Shown here piece by piece: positions 1 through 6,140 of a DNA stretch of 6,140 nt. Origin of the DNA: an uncultured Gemmatimonadota bacterium (GTDB taxonomy: Bacteria > Gemmatimonadota > Gemmatimonadetes > Longimicrobiales > Gaopeijiaceae). The first letter of the stretch is position 1. Each line of letters starts with the position of its first letter. Under the pieces are notes generated by a model. It was not told the origin of the DNA, did no database searches, and was given only the letters and a program-made list of their open reading frames with translations. The position numbers and the translations under genes were made by a program. Location of the stretch: positions 1 through 6,140 of the forward strand of contig CALHIO010000094.1 of assembly GCA_938030915.1 (NCBI GenBank), in the 5' to 3' direction.

Positions 1-1
1 G

Positions 2-1885
2 ATGTTCGTCACCGTTCAGGCTACCGGTGGGCACTTCGGCCTGGATGGAGATCCTGGGGATGGAGCCTGGACGGCCGGACTGGCCGGTGTCGTGAAGACG
101 GCGGCACGTGAGTGGCCCGGTGCGTCACTGAAGGCGATCGACGTCGCCGTTCCGGATCAGGCAGCGGAGGCGATCCTCGACGAACTTTTCTTCGGCGGCC
201 CGGCACTCGAGGTCGGTCTGGGAGCTGATGGTACCCGTGCGGTGGTTCAGATTGAGCCCCTCGCCACGGATGTAGACCGTCAGCCGCCGCTCGAGCCCGG
301 CTCGGTCGTGGTCGTATCGGGCGGGGCCCGTGGCGTGACGGCGAGTTCGGTCGCAAAGCTGGCGGAGGCGTGGCAGGTCAAGCTCGCCCTCCTCGGCCGC
401 TCGAAGCTCGCGGAGTGGCCGGACGGCGTGCCACTCACGACGGATTCGGTTCAAATCACCGGAGCGCTCGCGGCGGCAGCGAAGGCGCGCGGCGAGACCG
501 TGGACTTCTTCGGGATGCAGCAGCAAGCCCAGTCACTCGCGGCGAGCGCGGAGGTTCGGATGTCGCTCGCCGACCTCGACGCCCGCGGCATCGATGCGAT
601 GTATCTGAGCGCCGATGTGACGAATCTCGACGAGGTGTCCGCTGCGCTGGACCACGTGCGGGAAACATGGGGGTCGGTCGACGGCATCGTGCACGGAGCC
701 GGTGTCCTTCGCGACAAGTCTCTCGCCGACATGACGGCTGACCGGGTGGCCGATGTTTTCGGTCCGAAGGTCGGGGGCCTTTCCGTACTCCTCGAGGCCA
801 CCAAGGGAGACCCGATTCAGGTGATCGCACTCTTCTCGTCGATTGCGGCCCGGGCGGGTAACGCGGGGCAGGCGGCGTACTCCGCGGCGAACGAGATCCT
901 CAACAAGGTCGCGGCCAACGAGTCGGCGCGCCGTGGCGAATGGTGCCGGGTTCGCTCGTACAACTGGGGTCCCTGGGCCGGCGGCATGGTGGACGCAGGC
1001 CTCGCTGCACACTTCGAGAAGCAGGGTATCGCTCTCCTCGGAGTCGATGCCGGCGCTCAGTTCTTCGTCGATGAACTCGCGCTGACCGGTGAGGGGGTCG
1101 AGCGTGTGGTCCTCGCGGCCCCTTCATTCCCGGCCACGACGCAGAGCTTCACGCTCGGCGGCGGCGAGTCGGACGAAGACCCCATCGGGTCGTCCGATGT
1201 CGCCAGCTTCGCGCTCCGCCTCGGTGAGGCACTCAAGCCGGTCCGGACGATGCGCACCTACCTCGAGGACTTCGTCATCGCGATGCCAGGGCAGGATCTC
1301 GTGGCGGGGGCTCACTCGGTCGACGTCGAGCCGATCGAAGCAGCGGTCCCGAGCTACCGCCTGATCTTCAAGGATGGCTCGGGCACCGTCCACCACGAGA
1401 CGACGGTCCGGTACTCGGAAAATGGAGCCGGTGCACCGCCCACCGTTCCGTCCGCGGGCCTCGAGCCCTGGCCGTTCGAGGCTGCGGCGGCGTACGACAC
1501 CGTGCTTGGCACGGCGACCGAGCGCCGCGCGATCCTGAACCTCGAGGGCGTGTCCGAAGAGGGTGGTATGGCGCTGCTCCGAAGTGCGGCAAGTCTGGGG
1601 TGGCCGGTGAAGGGCTTTACCAAGGGCTTCGACCCCGCCGCATTCGAGGGCCTGCTTCAGCTGGCCGAGCTCTGGACCCACCAGAAGGCCGGTGCAATGC
1701 AGCGACTGGCCAGCATGGGCCAGATGGTCGTGCACAGCCTCGAGGCATTCCCCGAGCGGATGCGCTCGGCGTTTCGCGCGCGGAGGACCGAGAAGGGCAC
1801 GCTCTTCGACTTCATTCTCGCAACCGAGGAAGGTGACCTGGTGGCCGAGCTGCGCGAGGTGCAGTTCGACGCCCACGGGGCCTGA
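2..1885 (+). CDS. PfaA/Pfa2-like iterative lipid synthase subunit, C-terminal part (KR + PS-DH-like), 5'-truncated by window
   Basis: This is the 3' end of a multidomain iterative type I synthase subunit; the visible part is 627 residues ending at TGA 1883-1885. The frame is open to the left edge, so the methionine codon at 2-4 is almost certainly internal. Residues 1-50 (for example VKTAAREWP, 31-39) match the end of a KR structural subdomain. Residues ~98-380 form a complete NADPH-dependent beta-ketoacyl reductase, and residues ~395-625 a dehydratase-like double-hotdog region. In PfaA/Pfa2 and related HglE-type proteins the order is KS-MAT-ACP repeats-KR-(DH), so the missing N-terminal part should hold KS, malonyltransferase and tandem ACPs; this is inference. 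The protein would be a soluble cytoplasmic megasynthase; no signal peptide or membrane segment is seen. The next synthase gene begins 21 bases downstream. Family assignment rests on domain order, the long KR insertion and the post-KR region. Whether it makes PUFA or another lipid is not determined. Confidence 0.93.
   Translation: MFVTVQATGGHFGLDGDPGDGAWTAGLAGVVKTAAREWPGASLKAIDVAVPDQAAEAILDELFFGGPALEVGLGADGTRAVVQIEPLATDVDRQPPLEPGSVVVVSGGARGVTASSVAKLAEAWQVKLALLGRSKLAEWPDGVPLTTDSVQITGALAAAAKARGETVDFFGMQQQAQSLAASAEVRMSLADLDARGIDAMYLSADVTNLDEVSAALDHVRETWGSVDGIVHGAGVLRDKSLADMTADRVADVFGPKVGGLSVLLEATKGDPIQVIALFSSIAARAGNAGQAAYSAANEILNKVAANESARRGEWCRVRSYNWGPWAGGMVDAGLAAHFEKQGIALLGVDAGAQFFVDELALTGEGVERVVLAAPSFPATTQSFTLGGGESDEDPIGSSDVASFALRLGEALKPVRTMRTYLEDFVIAMPGQDLVAGAHSVDVEPIEAAVPSYRLIFKDGSGTVHHETTVRYSENGAGAPPTVPSAGLEPWPFEAAAAYDTVLGTATERRAILNLEGVSEEGGMALLRSAASLGWPVKGFTKGFDPAAFEGLLQLAELWTHQKAGAMQRLASMGQMVVHSLEAFPERMRSAFRARRTEKGTLFDFILATEEGDLVAELREVQFDAHGA
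293..1141 (+). other. Ketoreductase (KR) domain, Pfa-type, catalytic residues intact
   Basis: Residues ~98-380 of the first protein. The Rossmann nucleotide-binding motif is SGGARGVTA (106-114). The extended-SDR catalytic set is present: Lys239 (in RDKS), Ser280 (second Ser of FSS), Tyr293 (in AAYSAAN, 13 residues after Ser280) and Asn297. The domain should therefore reduce the ACP-bound beta-keto group with NADPH. Between LLGRS (130-134) and YLSADVTN (201-208) lie about 66 residues, roughly twice the spacing of ordinary modular-PKS KRs. This insertion is a hallmark of PfaA/HglE-type KRs and supports that family over a modular PKS. An NWGPW motif at 321-325 is typical of PKS KR C-terminal regions. 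Activity is predicted from residues only. Confidence 0.93.
1187..1876 (+). other. C-terminal PS-DH-like double-hotdog region, probably catalytically degenerate
   Basis: Residues ~396-625 of the first protein. By position after the KR and by pattern this is the dehydratase-like region that closes PfaA/HglE-type proteins. The residual N-terminal hotdog strands are at ~405-471 (LRLGEALKP, DFVIAMPGQ, VHHETTVRYS). A second hotdog helix sits at ~549-573 (EGLLQLAELW), where active PKS dehydratases usually carry an LDAxxQ-type catalytic Asp; here the position appears to be Glu (FEGLLQL). The HxxxGxxxxP motif that supplies the catalytic His of the first hotdog is not recognisable: residues 384-411 hold an acidic, Gly/Ser-rich stretch with no histidine. 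The nearest histidines (438, 464, 465) lack the motif. I infer a structural rather than catalytic role, with dehydration supplied by DH domains elsewhere in the system. A divergent active site cannot be excluded. Confidence 0.7.
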
Positions 1886-1894
1886 TCGGAGCAG

Positions 1895-1900
1895 ACGGAG
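1895..1900 (+). promoter_or_regulatory. Shine-Dalgarno sequence for the second synthase gene
   Basis: ACGGAG, containing the GGAG core at 1897-1900, lies 6 bases before ATG 1907, a normal ribosome-binding distance. It supports ATG 1907 as the true start. No ATG, GTG or TTG occurs in this frame between the upstream stop (1883-1885) and 1907, and the 21-base junction has no room for a promoter or terminator. The two genes are therefore very probably co-transcribed. Confidence 0.8.
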
Positions 1901-1906
1901 TCCTAC

Positions 1907-4900
1907 ATGAGCGGCAGCTTCGAGCCCATCGCGATCGTTGGGCGAGCGTGTGTACTCCCAGGGGCTCTGAGTCCCGAGGAGCTGTTCGATGCCGTCCGGA
2001 ATGCACGGGTACTCATCGACGAGGCTCCCGGGGACGCATGGGGGCTCGACTCTCGGCGCCTCGTACACGAGCGTGCGCCGGGTCCGTCGCAGGAGTATGT
2101 CGTCAGCAATCGCGGCGGGTACGTCACGGGCTTCGAGGATGTCTTCGACGTCGGCTACTTCGCGGACCGAGTCCCGAACGCCGAGCGGCTCGACCCGCTG
2201 ACGCAGTGGCTGCTCCACTGCACGCGCATCGCGCTCGTGGAAGCCGGGGTAGAGCAGGCGCCCTCCGGGACGGGGTTCGTCGTGGGAAACCTCTCGTACC
2301 CGACGGTCGAGCACACTCGATTCGTGCAGGATCACTGGCTGGAGACCGGGGATAACGCACCTCGAAGCGGCCGGGTCGGTTCCTCATCGGACCCACGGAA
2401 CCGGTTTTCGTCCGGTGGTCCGGCTCACATGGTTGCCCGCGCGTTCGGATTGGACGGGGACGTCTTCGCCCTCGACGCGGCATGCGCGTCATCCCTGTAT
2501 GCGTTGGAAATCGCGTGCCGCCGCCTGCAGGATCGAGAAGCTGATCTCATGCTGGCCGGGGGGGTCGCCCGCGCAGACCCGCTCTTCATTCATCTCGGGT
2601 TCACCGCGCTCCAGGCGCTGAGCCCGAGCGGTCGATCGAGGCCGCTCCACAAGGGAGCAGACGGTCTGCTCCCCGCGGAGGGCGCAGGACTCGTCGTGCT
2701 CAAACGCCTGGAGGACGCTCGAGCGGACGGGGACCGTATCTTCGGCGTGATCAGGGGAGTCGGACTTTCGAACGACGGTCGTCAGAGTGGGTTCCTCGCT
2801 CCCGCGACCGACGGTCAGGTTCGCGCGATGAATGCCGCCTACGAAAAGGCAGGCCTGACGCCCGCGGACATCCACTTCATCGAGTGCCATGCGACCGGTA
2901 CGCCTCGTGGCGACACCGTCGAACTCGAGTCGCTCGCGCAGGTGTGGGGAGATGCACCGAAGCCTGCGATCGGATCTCTGAAAGCCAATATCGGACACCC
3001 GATCACCGCATCCGGTGTCGCGAGCCTGTTGAAGGTTCTGAGCGCGTTCGATGCCCAGGTACTTCCTCCCACCCCGTGCGACGACCCGCTGGATGCGATC
3101 GACGGCCACGGCTTTCGACTTCTCACGGAAGCCGAGCCGTGGACGTGTGACGGTCCGCGGCGCGCTGCGATCTCGAACTTCGGATTCGGGGGCAACAACG
3201 CGCACCTGATCGTCGAGGAATGGGTCGACGCGGATGGTGTCGCCGCCGGGTCGGGGTCGGACTCCTCGGTCGCCACGGAGTACGACCGGCCCGTGAGCGC
3301 GTATGAGCCGATCGCGATTGCCGGGATGGGTGTGATCGCGGGTCAGACCGTAGGTCTCCCCGATTTCGTGCGTCGCCTCGTCGGTGCCCGGGACGATGCC
3401 GGGACCACGTCGTCGGAGATCGTGCTGTCGATGCAGAAGCTCGGCTTCCCCCCGAACGACCTTCAGGAAAGCCTGGCTCAGCAGACGTCGATTCTGGCGG
3501 TGGTCGAAGAGGCGCTGCAGCAGGTCGGTGGCCTCAATCCCGACCGTACCGGGGTGTACATCGGGATGTGTGTAGACCCGCAGGCTGCTCGACACGGACT
3601 CCGTGTTCGACTTCGGGAACTCCTCGGCGATGATGCGGACATGACCGGCTGGCGGGACGTGAATCCCCGCTCGGCTCGGCACCTCACGGCTGCCGGAGTC
3701 ATCGGGTGCATGCCGAACATTCCGGCGAACCGGGTTCATGCCCAGCAGGACTGGCGTGCTCCGGGATTTACGGTCGCCTCGGAGGAGTTGTCGGGGATCG
3801 ACGCGCTGAAACTCGCGGCGCGCGCTCTTCAGGCGGGCGAGATCGACTATGCACTCGTGGGTGCCTCGGACTTTTCGCACGAGTCCGCTCATCGGGATGC
3901 AGCCGGGCGCGTTCTCCCCGAAGACCGTCAGCGTCCGGGTGACGCCGCAGTGGGCCTGATCGTCATGCGGGAGAAGGACGCGATCGAGAAGGGTTACCCG
4001 ATGTTCGCCTCGATCGTCGAAGATGTGGACGAGTCCGCCGCGGGATCGGTTCGGCTGTCGTTGGCGTCGGATGAGGGCGAGTCCGAGGTCACGGCCCGAT
4101 TCGGCCACGCCCACGGCGCGTCCGGTCTGCTCCATGTCGCCGCAGGCGCGGTCATGACGCAGCTGGGTGTCATGATCGATCGTGAGGGTGCCTGGCCGGC
4201 GCCCCGGAAGCGAGACACCGTCCACACCCGGGTCGCCGTGCGCTCGTTCCTGGGCCTCGAAGCCGACGTGACGCTGCGTGCGCCACGCATGACCACGGAC
4301 GTGGTGAGTCCGATCGACGTGCCGGTCGCTCGCTTCCATGCCGCGGAGTCTCTCGAAGCCCTGGGGGTACTCGTCGCCTCGGGGCAGGAAGCGTACGAAG
4401 GGGACGTCCGCGTTGCGCTCGTCGCCCGAACGGAGGCGGATCTTCTTCGACTGGCCGCACACGCGGCGGAAGAGCTGGCCGCGGGTCGAGCGCCTCATGC
4501 GCCCGGGATCTTCTTCGGCTCGGGGGAGCACGATGGAGAGGTGGCATTCTGCTACACAGGGGCCGCGGCGGCGTACCCCGGCGCCGGTCGGGATCTGCTC
4601 ATGGCCTTCCCCGAGATCGGGCACAACCTGACCGAGCGTTTTGCCGGGACGCCGAAGCTCGCCGCCGACCTGTACGGGGCGGACATCACCGGGTTTTCGC
4701 CGGCGACTCAGCTGACGGGCTCGTCCTTCGTCTGTCAGGCCCACACGCAGTTCACCCGGAATGTTCTCGGGATGAAGCCGGAGGTCGCCATCGGGCTATC
4801 GTCCGGCGAGACCAACTCACTCATGGCGTTCGGGGTCTGGAACGATCTCGACGACATGCTCGCCCAGATCGACGATTCCGAGATGTACATCAACCAGCTC

Positions 4901-6140
4901 ACCGCGGAGTGTCGATCGGCGGCGGAGTACTGGGAGTTGCCCGAGGGCGAGTTGCCCGACTGGAAGAATTATCGGGTCGCGGCCCCGATCGAGGCGATCG
5001 AAGACGCGATGGAAGGGGAAGACCGTGTGTACATCACGGTCATCCACCATTACGAAGACGTCGTCATCGGAGGTGATGCTGCGGGGTGTGATCGGGTCAT
5101 CGAGAAGGTAGGGCGCGGCCGTGCGATCGACCTCGGCCTCGACATGGTCGTGCACTGTGCCCCGCTCGCCCCGTTCGAGACGCGGTGGCACGGGATCCAC
5201 CTCCGGGAGACCTCCGACGTTCCCGACATCCGGTTCTACACGAATGCGTGGAACCGTGCCTACATCCCCACCCGTGAGGCCGCGGCCGACGCCATCACGC
5301 GGCAGGCGATCGACCCGGTCGATTTTCCGAAAACGCTGGAGGCCGCATACGAGGACGGTGTCCGCGTGTTCATCGAGCACGGGCCGCGAGCCATCCTGAC
5401 CAACGCGATCGGTCGGATCCTGGGTGATCGCCCTCACTTGGTGGTCGCCCTCGATCCGCACGAGGGTGCTGGCCTCGAGGCGCTGACCCGGTCGCTCGCG
5501 CGACTCTGGGCGGCCGGCGTGCCGATGGACCTGTCGCAGTTCCTCTCTCGTATTACCGGCCTGCGAGCAGGCGGCGAGCCGCTCCGAGAGCCCGAGGGAG
5601 CGCTGCTGCGACTCCCTTCGCATTCCCCTGACGTCGTGTGGCCAGACTCGTTCGCGCGATCCATCCCACGGACCAAAACACCCGAGCACATGGACGTTTC
5701 GACTCCCGTTCCGGACTCCTCTCCAGCGCATGATGGGCACGTCATGGCCCCGCCTCCGAGCAGCGGTTTCGGTTACGACGCGGGCCAGCACTTCGCCGCA
5801 TCGGATTCCGGCCGCAGTCCTGCAGTCTCCGCTGCTTCCTCGACGGCCTCGCCCACCGCTCCGGTCGCTGTTCCGCAGGCACCGGTGACGCCGGTCCGTC
5901 CGGTCGCCCATCCCGTAACGGCCTCGGATCCGGCGCTCGAGCTGTTTCACGCCGTGGCTCAGGCGCACGCCGACTTTCTCCGCGAGCAGAAGGACACTCA
6001 CGAAGCCTTCCTGGCCATGGGCCTGGGACTCACGACCGGTCAGACCGCTGCAGCCCCCCCCGTGGCCCCGGAGCGCGCGCCGGATCTCCGAGGAGTCGTG
6101 GAGCCGTCCACCGACGCCGCGTCGGTGACCGATCGGACCG
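1907..6140 (+). CDS. Pfa3/PfaC-like iterative lipid synthase subunit, KS-CLF-AT-linker..., 3'-truncated by window
   Basis: An open frame of 1411 codons runs from ATG 1907 to the right edge with no stop; the gene continues beyond the window. Domain order: active-type ketosynthase (residues ~5-437), chain-length-factor-like KS lacking the nucleophile (~466-795), KS-to-AT linker (~800-875), acyltransferase (~877-1205), post-AT tail (~1206-1250), Pro/Ala/Ser-rich linker (~1254-1340), and a charged His-containing helix (~1341-1371) followed by another Pro/Ala-rich stretch. KS-CLF-AT order is that of myxobacterial Pfa3-type and HglC-like proteins; in gammaproteobacterial systems the AT is a separate PfaB and the KS-CLF is in PfaC. 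In Pfa3-type proteins, dehydratase domains and sometimes an acylglycerol-phosphate acyltransferase follow, so those are expected to the right. The role would be condensation of malonyl-ACP and control of chain length, with loading or release of the chain by the AT. The start is set by the ribosome-binding site and the KS motif beginning 5 residues in (EPIAIVG). Pathway product unknown. Confidence 0.95.
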   Translation, partial: MSGSFEPIAIVGRACVLPGALSPEELFDAVRNARVLIDEAPGDAWGLDSRRLVHERAPGPSQEYVVSNRGGYVTGFEDVFDVGYFADRVPNAERLDPLTQWLLHCTRIALVEAGVEQAPSGTGFVVGNLSYPTVEHTRFVQDHWLETGDNAPRSGRVGSSSDPRNRFSSGGPAHMVARAFGLDGDVFALDAACASSLYALEIACRRLQDREADLMLAGGVARADPLFIHLGFTALQALSPSGRSRPLHKGADGLLPAEGAGLVVLKRLEDARADGDRIFGVIRGVGLSNDGRQSGFLAPATDGQVRAMNAAYEKAGLTPADIHFIECHATGTPRGDTVELESLAQVWGDAPKPAIGSLKANIGHPITASGVASLLKVLSAFDAQVLPPTPCDDPLDAIDGHGFRLLTEAEPWTCDGPRRAAISNFGFGGNNAHLIVEEWVDADGVAAGSGSDSSVATEYDRPVSAYEPIAIAGMGVIAGQTVGLPDFVRRLVGARDDAGTTSSEIVLSMQKLGFPPNDLQESLAQQTSILAVVEEALQQVGGLNPDRTGVYIGMCVDPQAARHGLRVRLRELLGDDADMTGWRDVNPRSARHLTAAGVIGCMPNIPANRVHAQQDWRAPGFTVASEELSGIDALKLAARALQAGEIDYALVGASDFSHESAHRDAAGRVLPEDRQRPGDAAVGLIVMREKDAIEKGYPMFASIVEDVDESAAGSVRLSLASDEGESEVTARFGHAHGASGLLHVAAGAVMTQLGVMIDREGAWPAPRKRDTVHTRVAVRSFLGLEADVTLRAPRMTTDVVSPIDVPVARFHAAESLEALGVLVASGQEAYEGDVRVALVARTEADLLRLAAHAAEELAAGRAPHAPGIFFGSGEHDGEVAFCYTGAAAAYPGAGRDLLMAFPEIGHNLTERFAGTPKLAADLYGADITGFSPATQLTGSSFVCQAHTQFTRNVLGMKPEVAIGLSSGETNSLMAFGVWNDLDDMLAQIDDSEMYINQLTAECRSAAEYWELPEGELPDWKNYRVAAPIEAIEDAMEGEDRVYITVIHHYEDVVIGGDAAGCDRVIEKVGRGRAIDLGLDMVVHCAPLAPFETRWHGIHLRETSDVPDIRFYTNAWNRAYIPTREAAADAITRQAIDPVDFPKTLEAAYEDGVRVFIEHGPRAILTNAIGRILGDRPHLVVALDPHEGAGLEALTRSLARLWAAGVPMDLSQFLSRITGLRAGGEPLREPEGALLRLPSHSPDVVWPDSFARSIPRTKTPEHMDVSTPVPDSSPAHDGHVMAPPPSSGFGYDAGQHFAASDSGRSPAVSAASSTASPTAPVAVPQAPVTPVRPVAHPVTASDPALELFHAVAQAHADFLREQKDTHEAFLAMGLGLTTGQTAAAPPVAPERAPDLRGVVEPSTDAASVTDRT
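1919..3217 (+). other. Ketosynthase (KS) domain with intact Cys-His-His triad
   Basis: Residues ~5-437 of the second protein. It opens with EPIAIVGRACVLPGA, a thiolase-fold KS start. The nucleophile is Cys193 in LDAACASSLYAL. The two catalytic histidines are His328 in ECHATGTPRGD and His364 in KANIGHPITASG, and the closing motif SNFGFGGNNAHLIVEE (423-438) is present. The full triad predicts decarboxylative Claisen condensation with ACP-bound malonyl. The ECHATGTP form, rather than the HGTGT of ordinary modular PKSs, is in my recollection common in the PfaC/HglC KS group. Confidence 0.95.
3302..4291 (+). other. Chain-length-factor-like KS domain (CLF), nucleophile replaced by Glu
   Basis: Residues ~467-796 of the second protein. 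It restarts with the KS opening pattern YEPIAIAGMGVIAG (466-479) but is about 100 residues shorter than the preceding KS. Aligning FTVASEELSGIDAL (621-634) with FALDAACASSLYAL (187-200) places Glu627 where the KS has Cys193. The HATGT histidine segment is absent: the chain passes from AVGLIVMREKDAIEKG (681-696) almost directly to RFGHAHGASGLLHVAAG (731-747), which corresponds to the NIGHP region and keeps a His at 734. This is the pattern of CLF domains paired with the KS in PfaC, OrfB and Pfa3 proteins. There the KS-CLF pseudo-heterodimer is thought to shape the acyl tunnel and influence chain length. It should be non-condensing. Confidence 0.9.
4535..5521 (+). other. Acyltransferase (AT) domain, PfaB/HglC-type, GLSSGE nucleophile elbow
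   Basis: Residues ~878-1206 of the second protein. It begins VAFCYTGAAAAYPGAGRDL (879-897), equivalent to the FxFxGQGxQ start of malonyltransferases but in the form typical of Pfa/Hgl ATs. The nucleophile is Ser965 in GLSSGE (963-968), where Leu stands in place of the His of GHSxG. The likely catalytic His is His1083 in MVVHCAPLAPF. The distal motif DGVRVFIEHGPRAILTN (1150-1166) is the EHGP signature. About 30 residues after Ser965, where malonyl-specific ATs have the carboxylate-binding Arg (LVxxRG), the sequence reads YINQLTAE (994-1001) with no Arg. The domain may therefore handle non-carboxylated acyl chains, for loading or for release, rather than malonyl extender units. Substrate is inference. 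Confidence 0.9.
5666..5926 (+). other. Pro/Ala/Ser-rich flexible interdomain linker
   Basis: Residues ~1255-1341 of the second protein are dominated by Pro, Ala, Ser, Val and Thr, with runs such as APPPSS and APVAVPQAPVTPVRP, and have no recognisable fold motif. The composition is that of a disordered tether between synthase domains, giving the AT reach relative to the domains that follow. The G/C-rich third-position pattern continues through it, so it is coding and not a frameshifted tail. Confidence 0.8.
5927..6019 (+). other. Short amphipathic His-containing helix after the linker
   Basis: Residues ~1342-1372 (PALELFHAVAQAHADFLREQ and onwards to AFLAM) form a predicted amphipathic helix between two Pro/Ala-rich stretches. 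HxxFLxxQ-like helices (here HADFLREQ, 1354-1361) recur downstream of AT or KS-AT blocks in Pfa/Hgl-type synthases; I recall this pattern from the family and have not aligned it. It could be a dimerisation or docking helix between the condensing half and the following domains. The function is inferred only. Confidence 0.55.

Noticed and set aside
2..4. ATG at the left edge as the true start of the first gene
   Set aside because: The residues after it belong to the interior of a KR structural subdomain, so the protein must begin well upstream.
1886..1906. Possible promoter or terminator between the two genes
   Set aside because: Only 21 bases, with no inverted repeat or -10/-35-like pair; it is explained by a Shine-Dalgarno sequence alone.
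1124..2335. Antisense open frame of 403 codons spanning the junction of the two synthase genes
   Set aside because: It overlaps both convincing + strand genes, shows no motif, and no ribosome-binding site stands out. Treated as a shadow of the GC bias.
1907..3217. Modular (assembly-line) PKS or enediyne PKS origin
   Set aside because: A KS followed directly by a nucleophile-less CLF and then an AT with TGAAAAYPG and GLSSGE motifs is not the layout of modular PKSs (KS-AT) or enediyne PKSs (KS-AT-ACP-KR-DH). It matches Pfa/Hgl-type synthases.
2489..4744. Very long antisense open frame (751 codons)
   Set aside because: It lies opposite the KS-CLF-AT gene and its translation is rich in Arg, Gly and Pro with no domain motif. 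High GC with biased third positions suppresses antisense stops, which explains it.
4817..6001. Antisense open frame of 394 codons opposite the AT and linker
   Set aside because: Low-complexity Arg-rich translation with no recognisable motif, overlapping a convincing AT domain on the + strand.

Overview
The window lies inside one operon of giant iterative type I synthase genes, all on the + strand. They belong to the polyunsaturated-fatty-acid (Pfa) / heterocyst-glycolipid (Hgl) / 'secondary lipid' synthase superfamily, which sits between fatty-acid and polyketide synthases. The DNA is high in GC, with G/C favoured at codon third positions in both genes. This suggests a high-GC bacterium; the domain layout most resembles the Pfa2/Pfa3 pair known from myxobacteria. 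Taxonomy cannot be fixed from this window alone, and other high-GC phyla are equally possible.

Bases 2-1885 are the C-terminal 627 residues of a first subunit whose start lies upstream of the window. It carries the end of a ketoreductase structural subdomain, a complete and apparently active ketoreductase (KR) with the long insertion typical of Pfa-family KRs, and a C-terminal dehydratase-like (PS-DH) double-hotdog region. The usual catalytic-His segment of that region cannot be found. After 21 bases with a good Shine-Dalgarno sequence, a second gene starts at ATG 1907 and runs off the right edge, giving 1411 codons without a stop. It encodes an active-type ketosynthase (KS, residues ~5-437), a catalytically dead chain-length-factor-like KS (CLF, ~466-795), an acyltransferase (AT, ~877-1205) with a GLSSG nucleophile elbow, a long Pro/Ala/Ser-rich linker, and a short His-containing amphipathic helix. 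Further domains must follow beyond the window.

Together the two proteins would form part of an iterative lipid-chain assembly line. The KS/CLF pair condenses malonyl units on acyl carrier proteins (expected in the unseen N-terminal part of the first subunit), the KR reduces the beta-keto group, dehydratases (probably encoded right of the window) remove water, and the unusual AT handles loading or release. The product is not determined by what is visible. PUFA, a hydroxylated or partly reduced long-chain alcohol or acid, or another specialised lipid are all possible.

There are no RNA genes, mobile elements, CRISPR arrays, terminators or long non-coding stretches. Apart from the 21-base junction the window is entirely coding.
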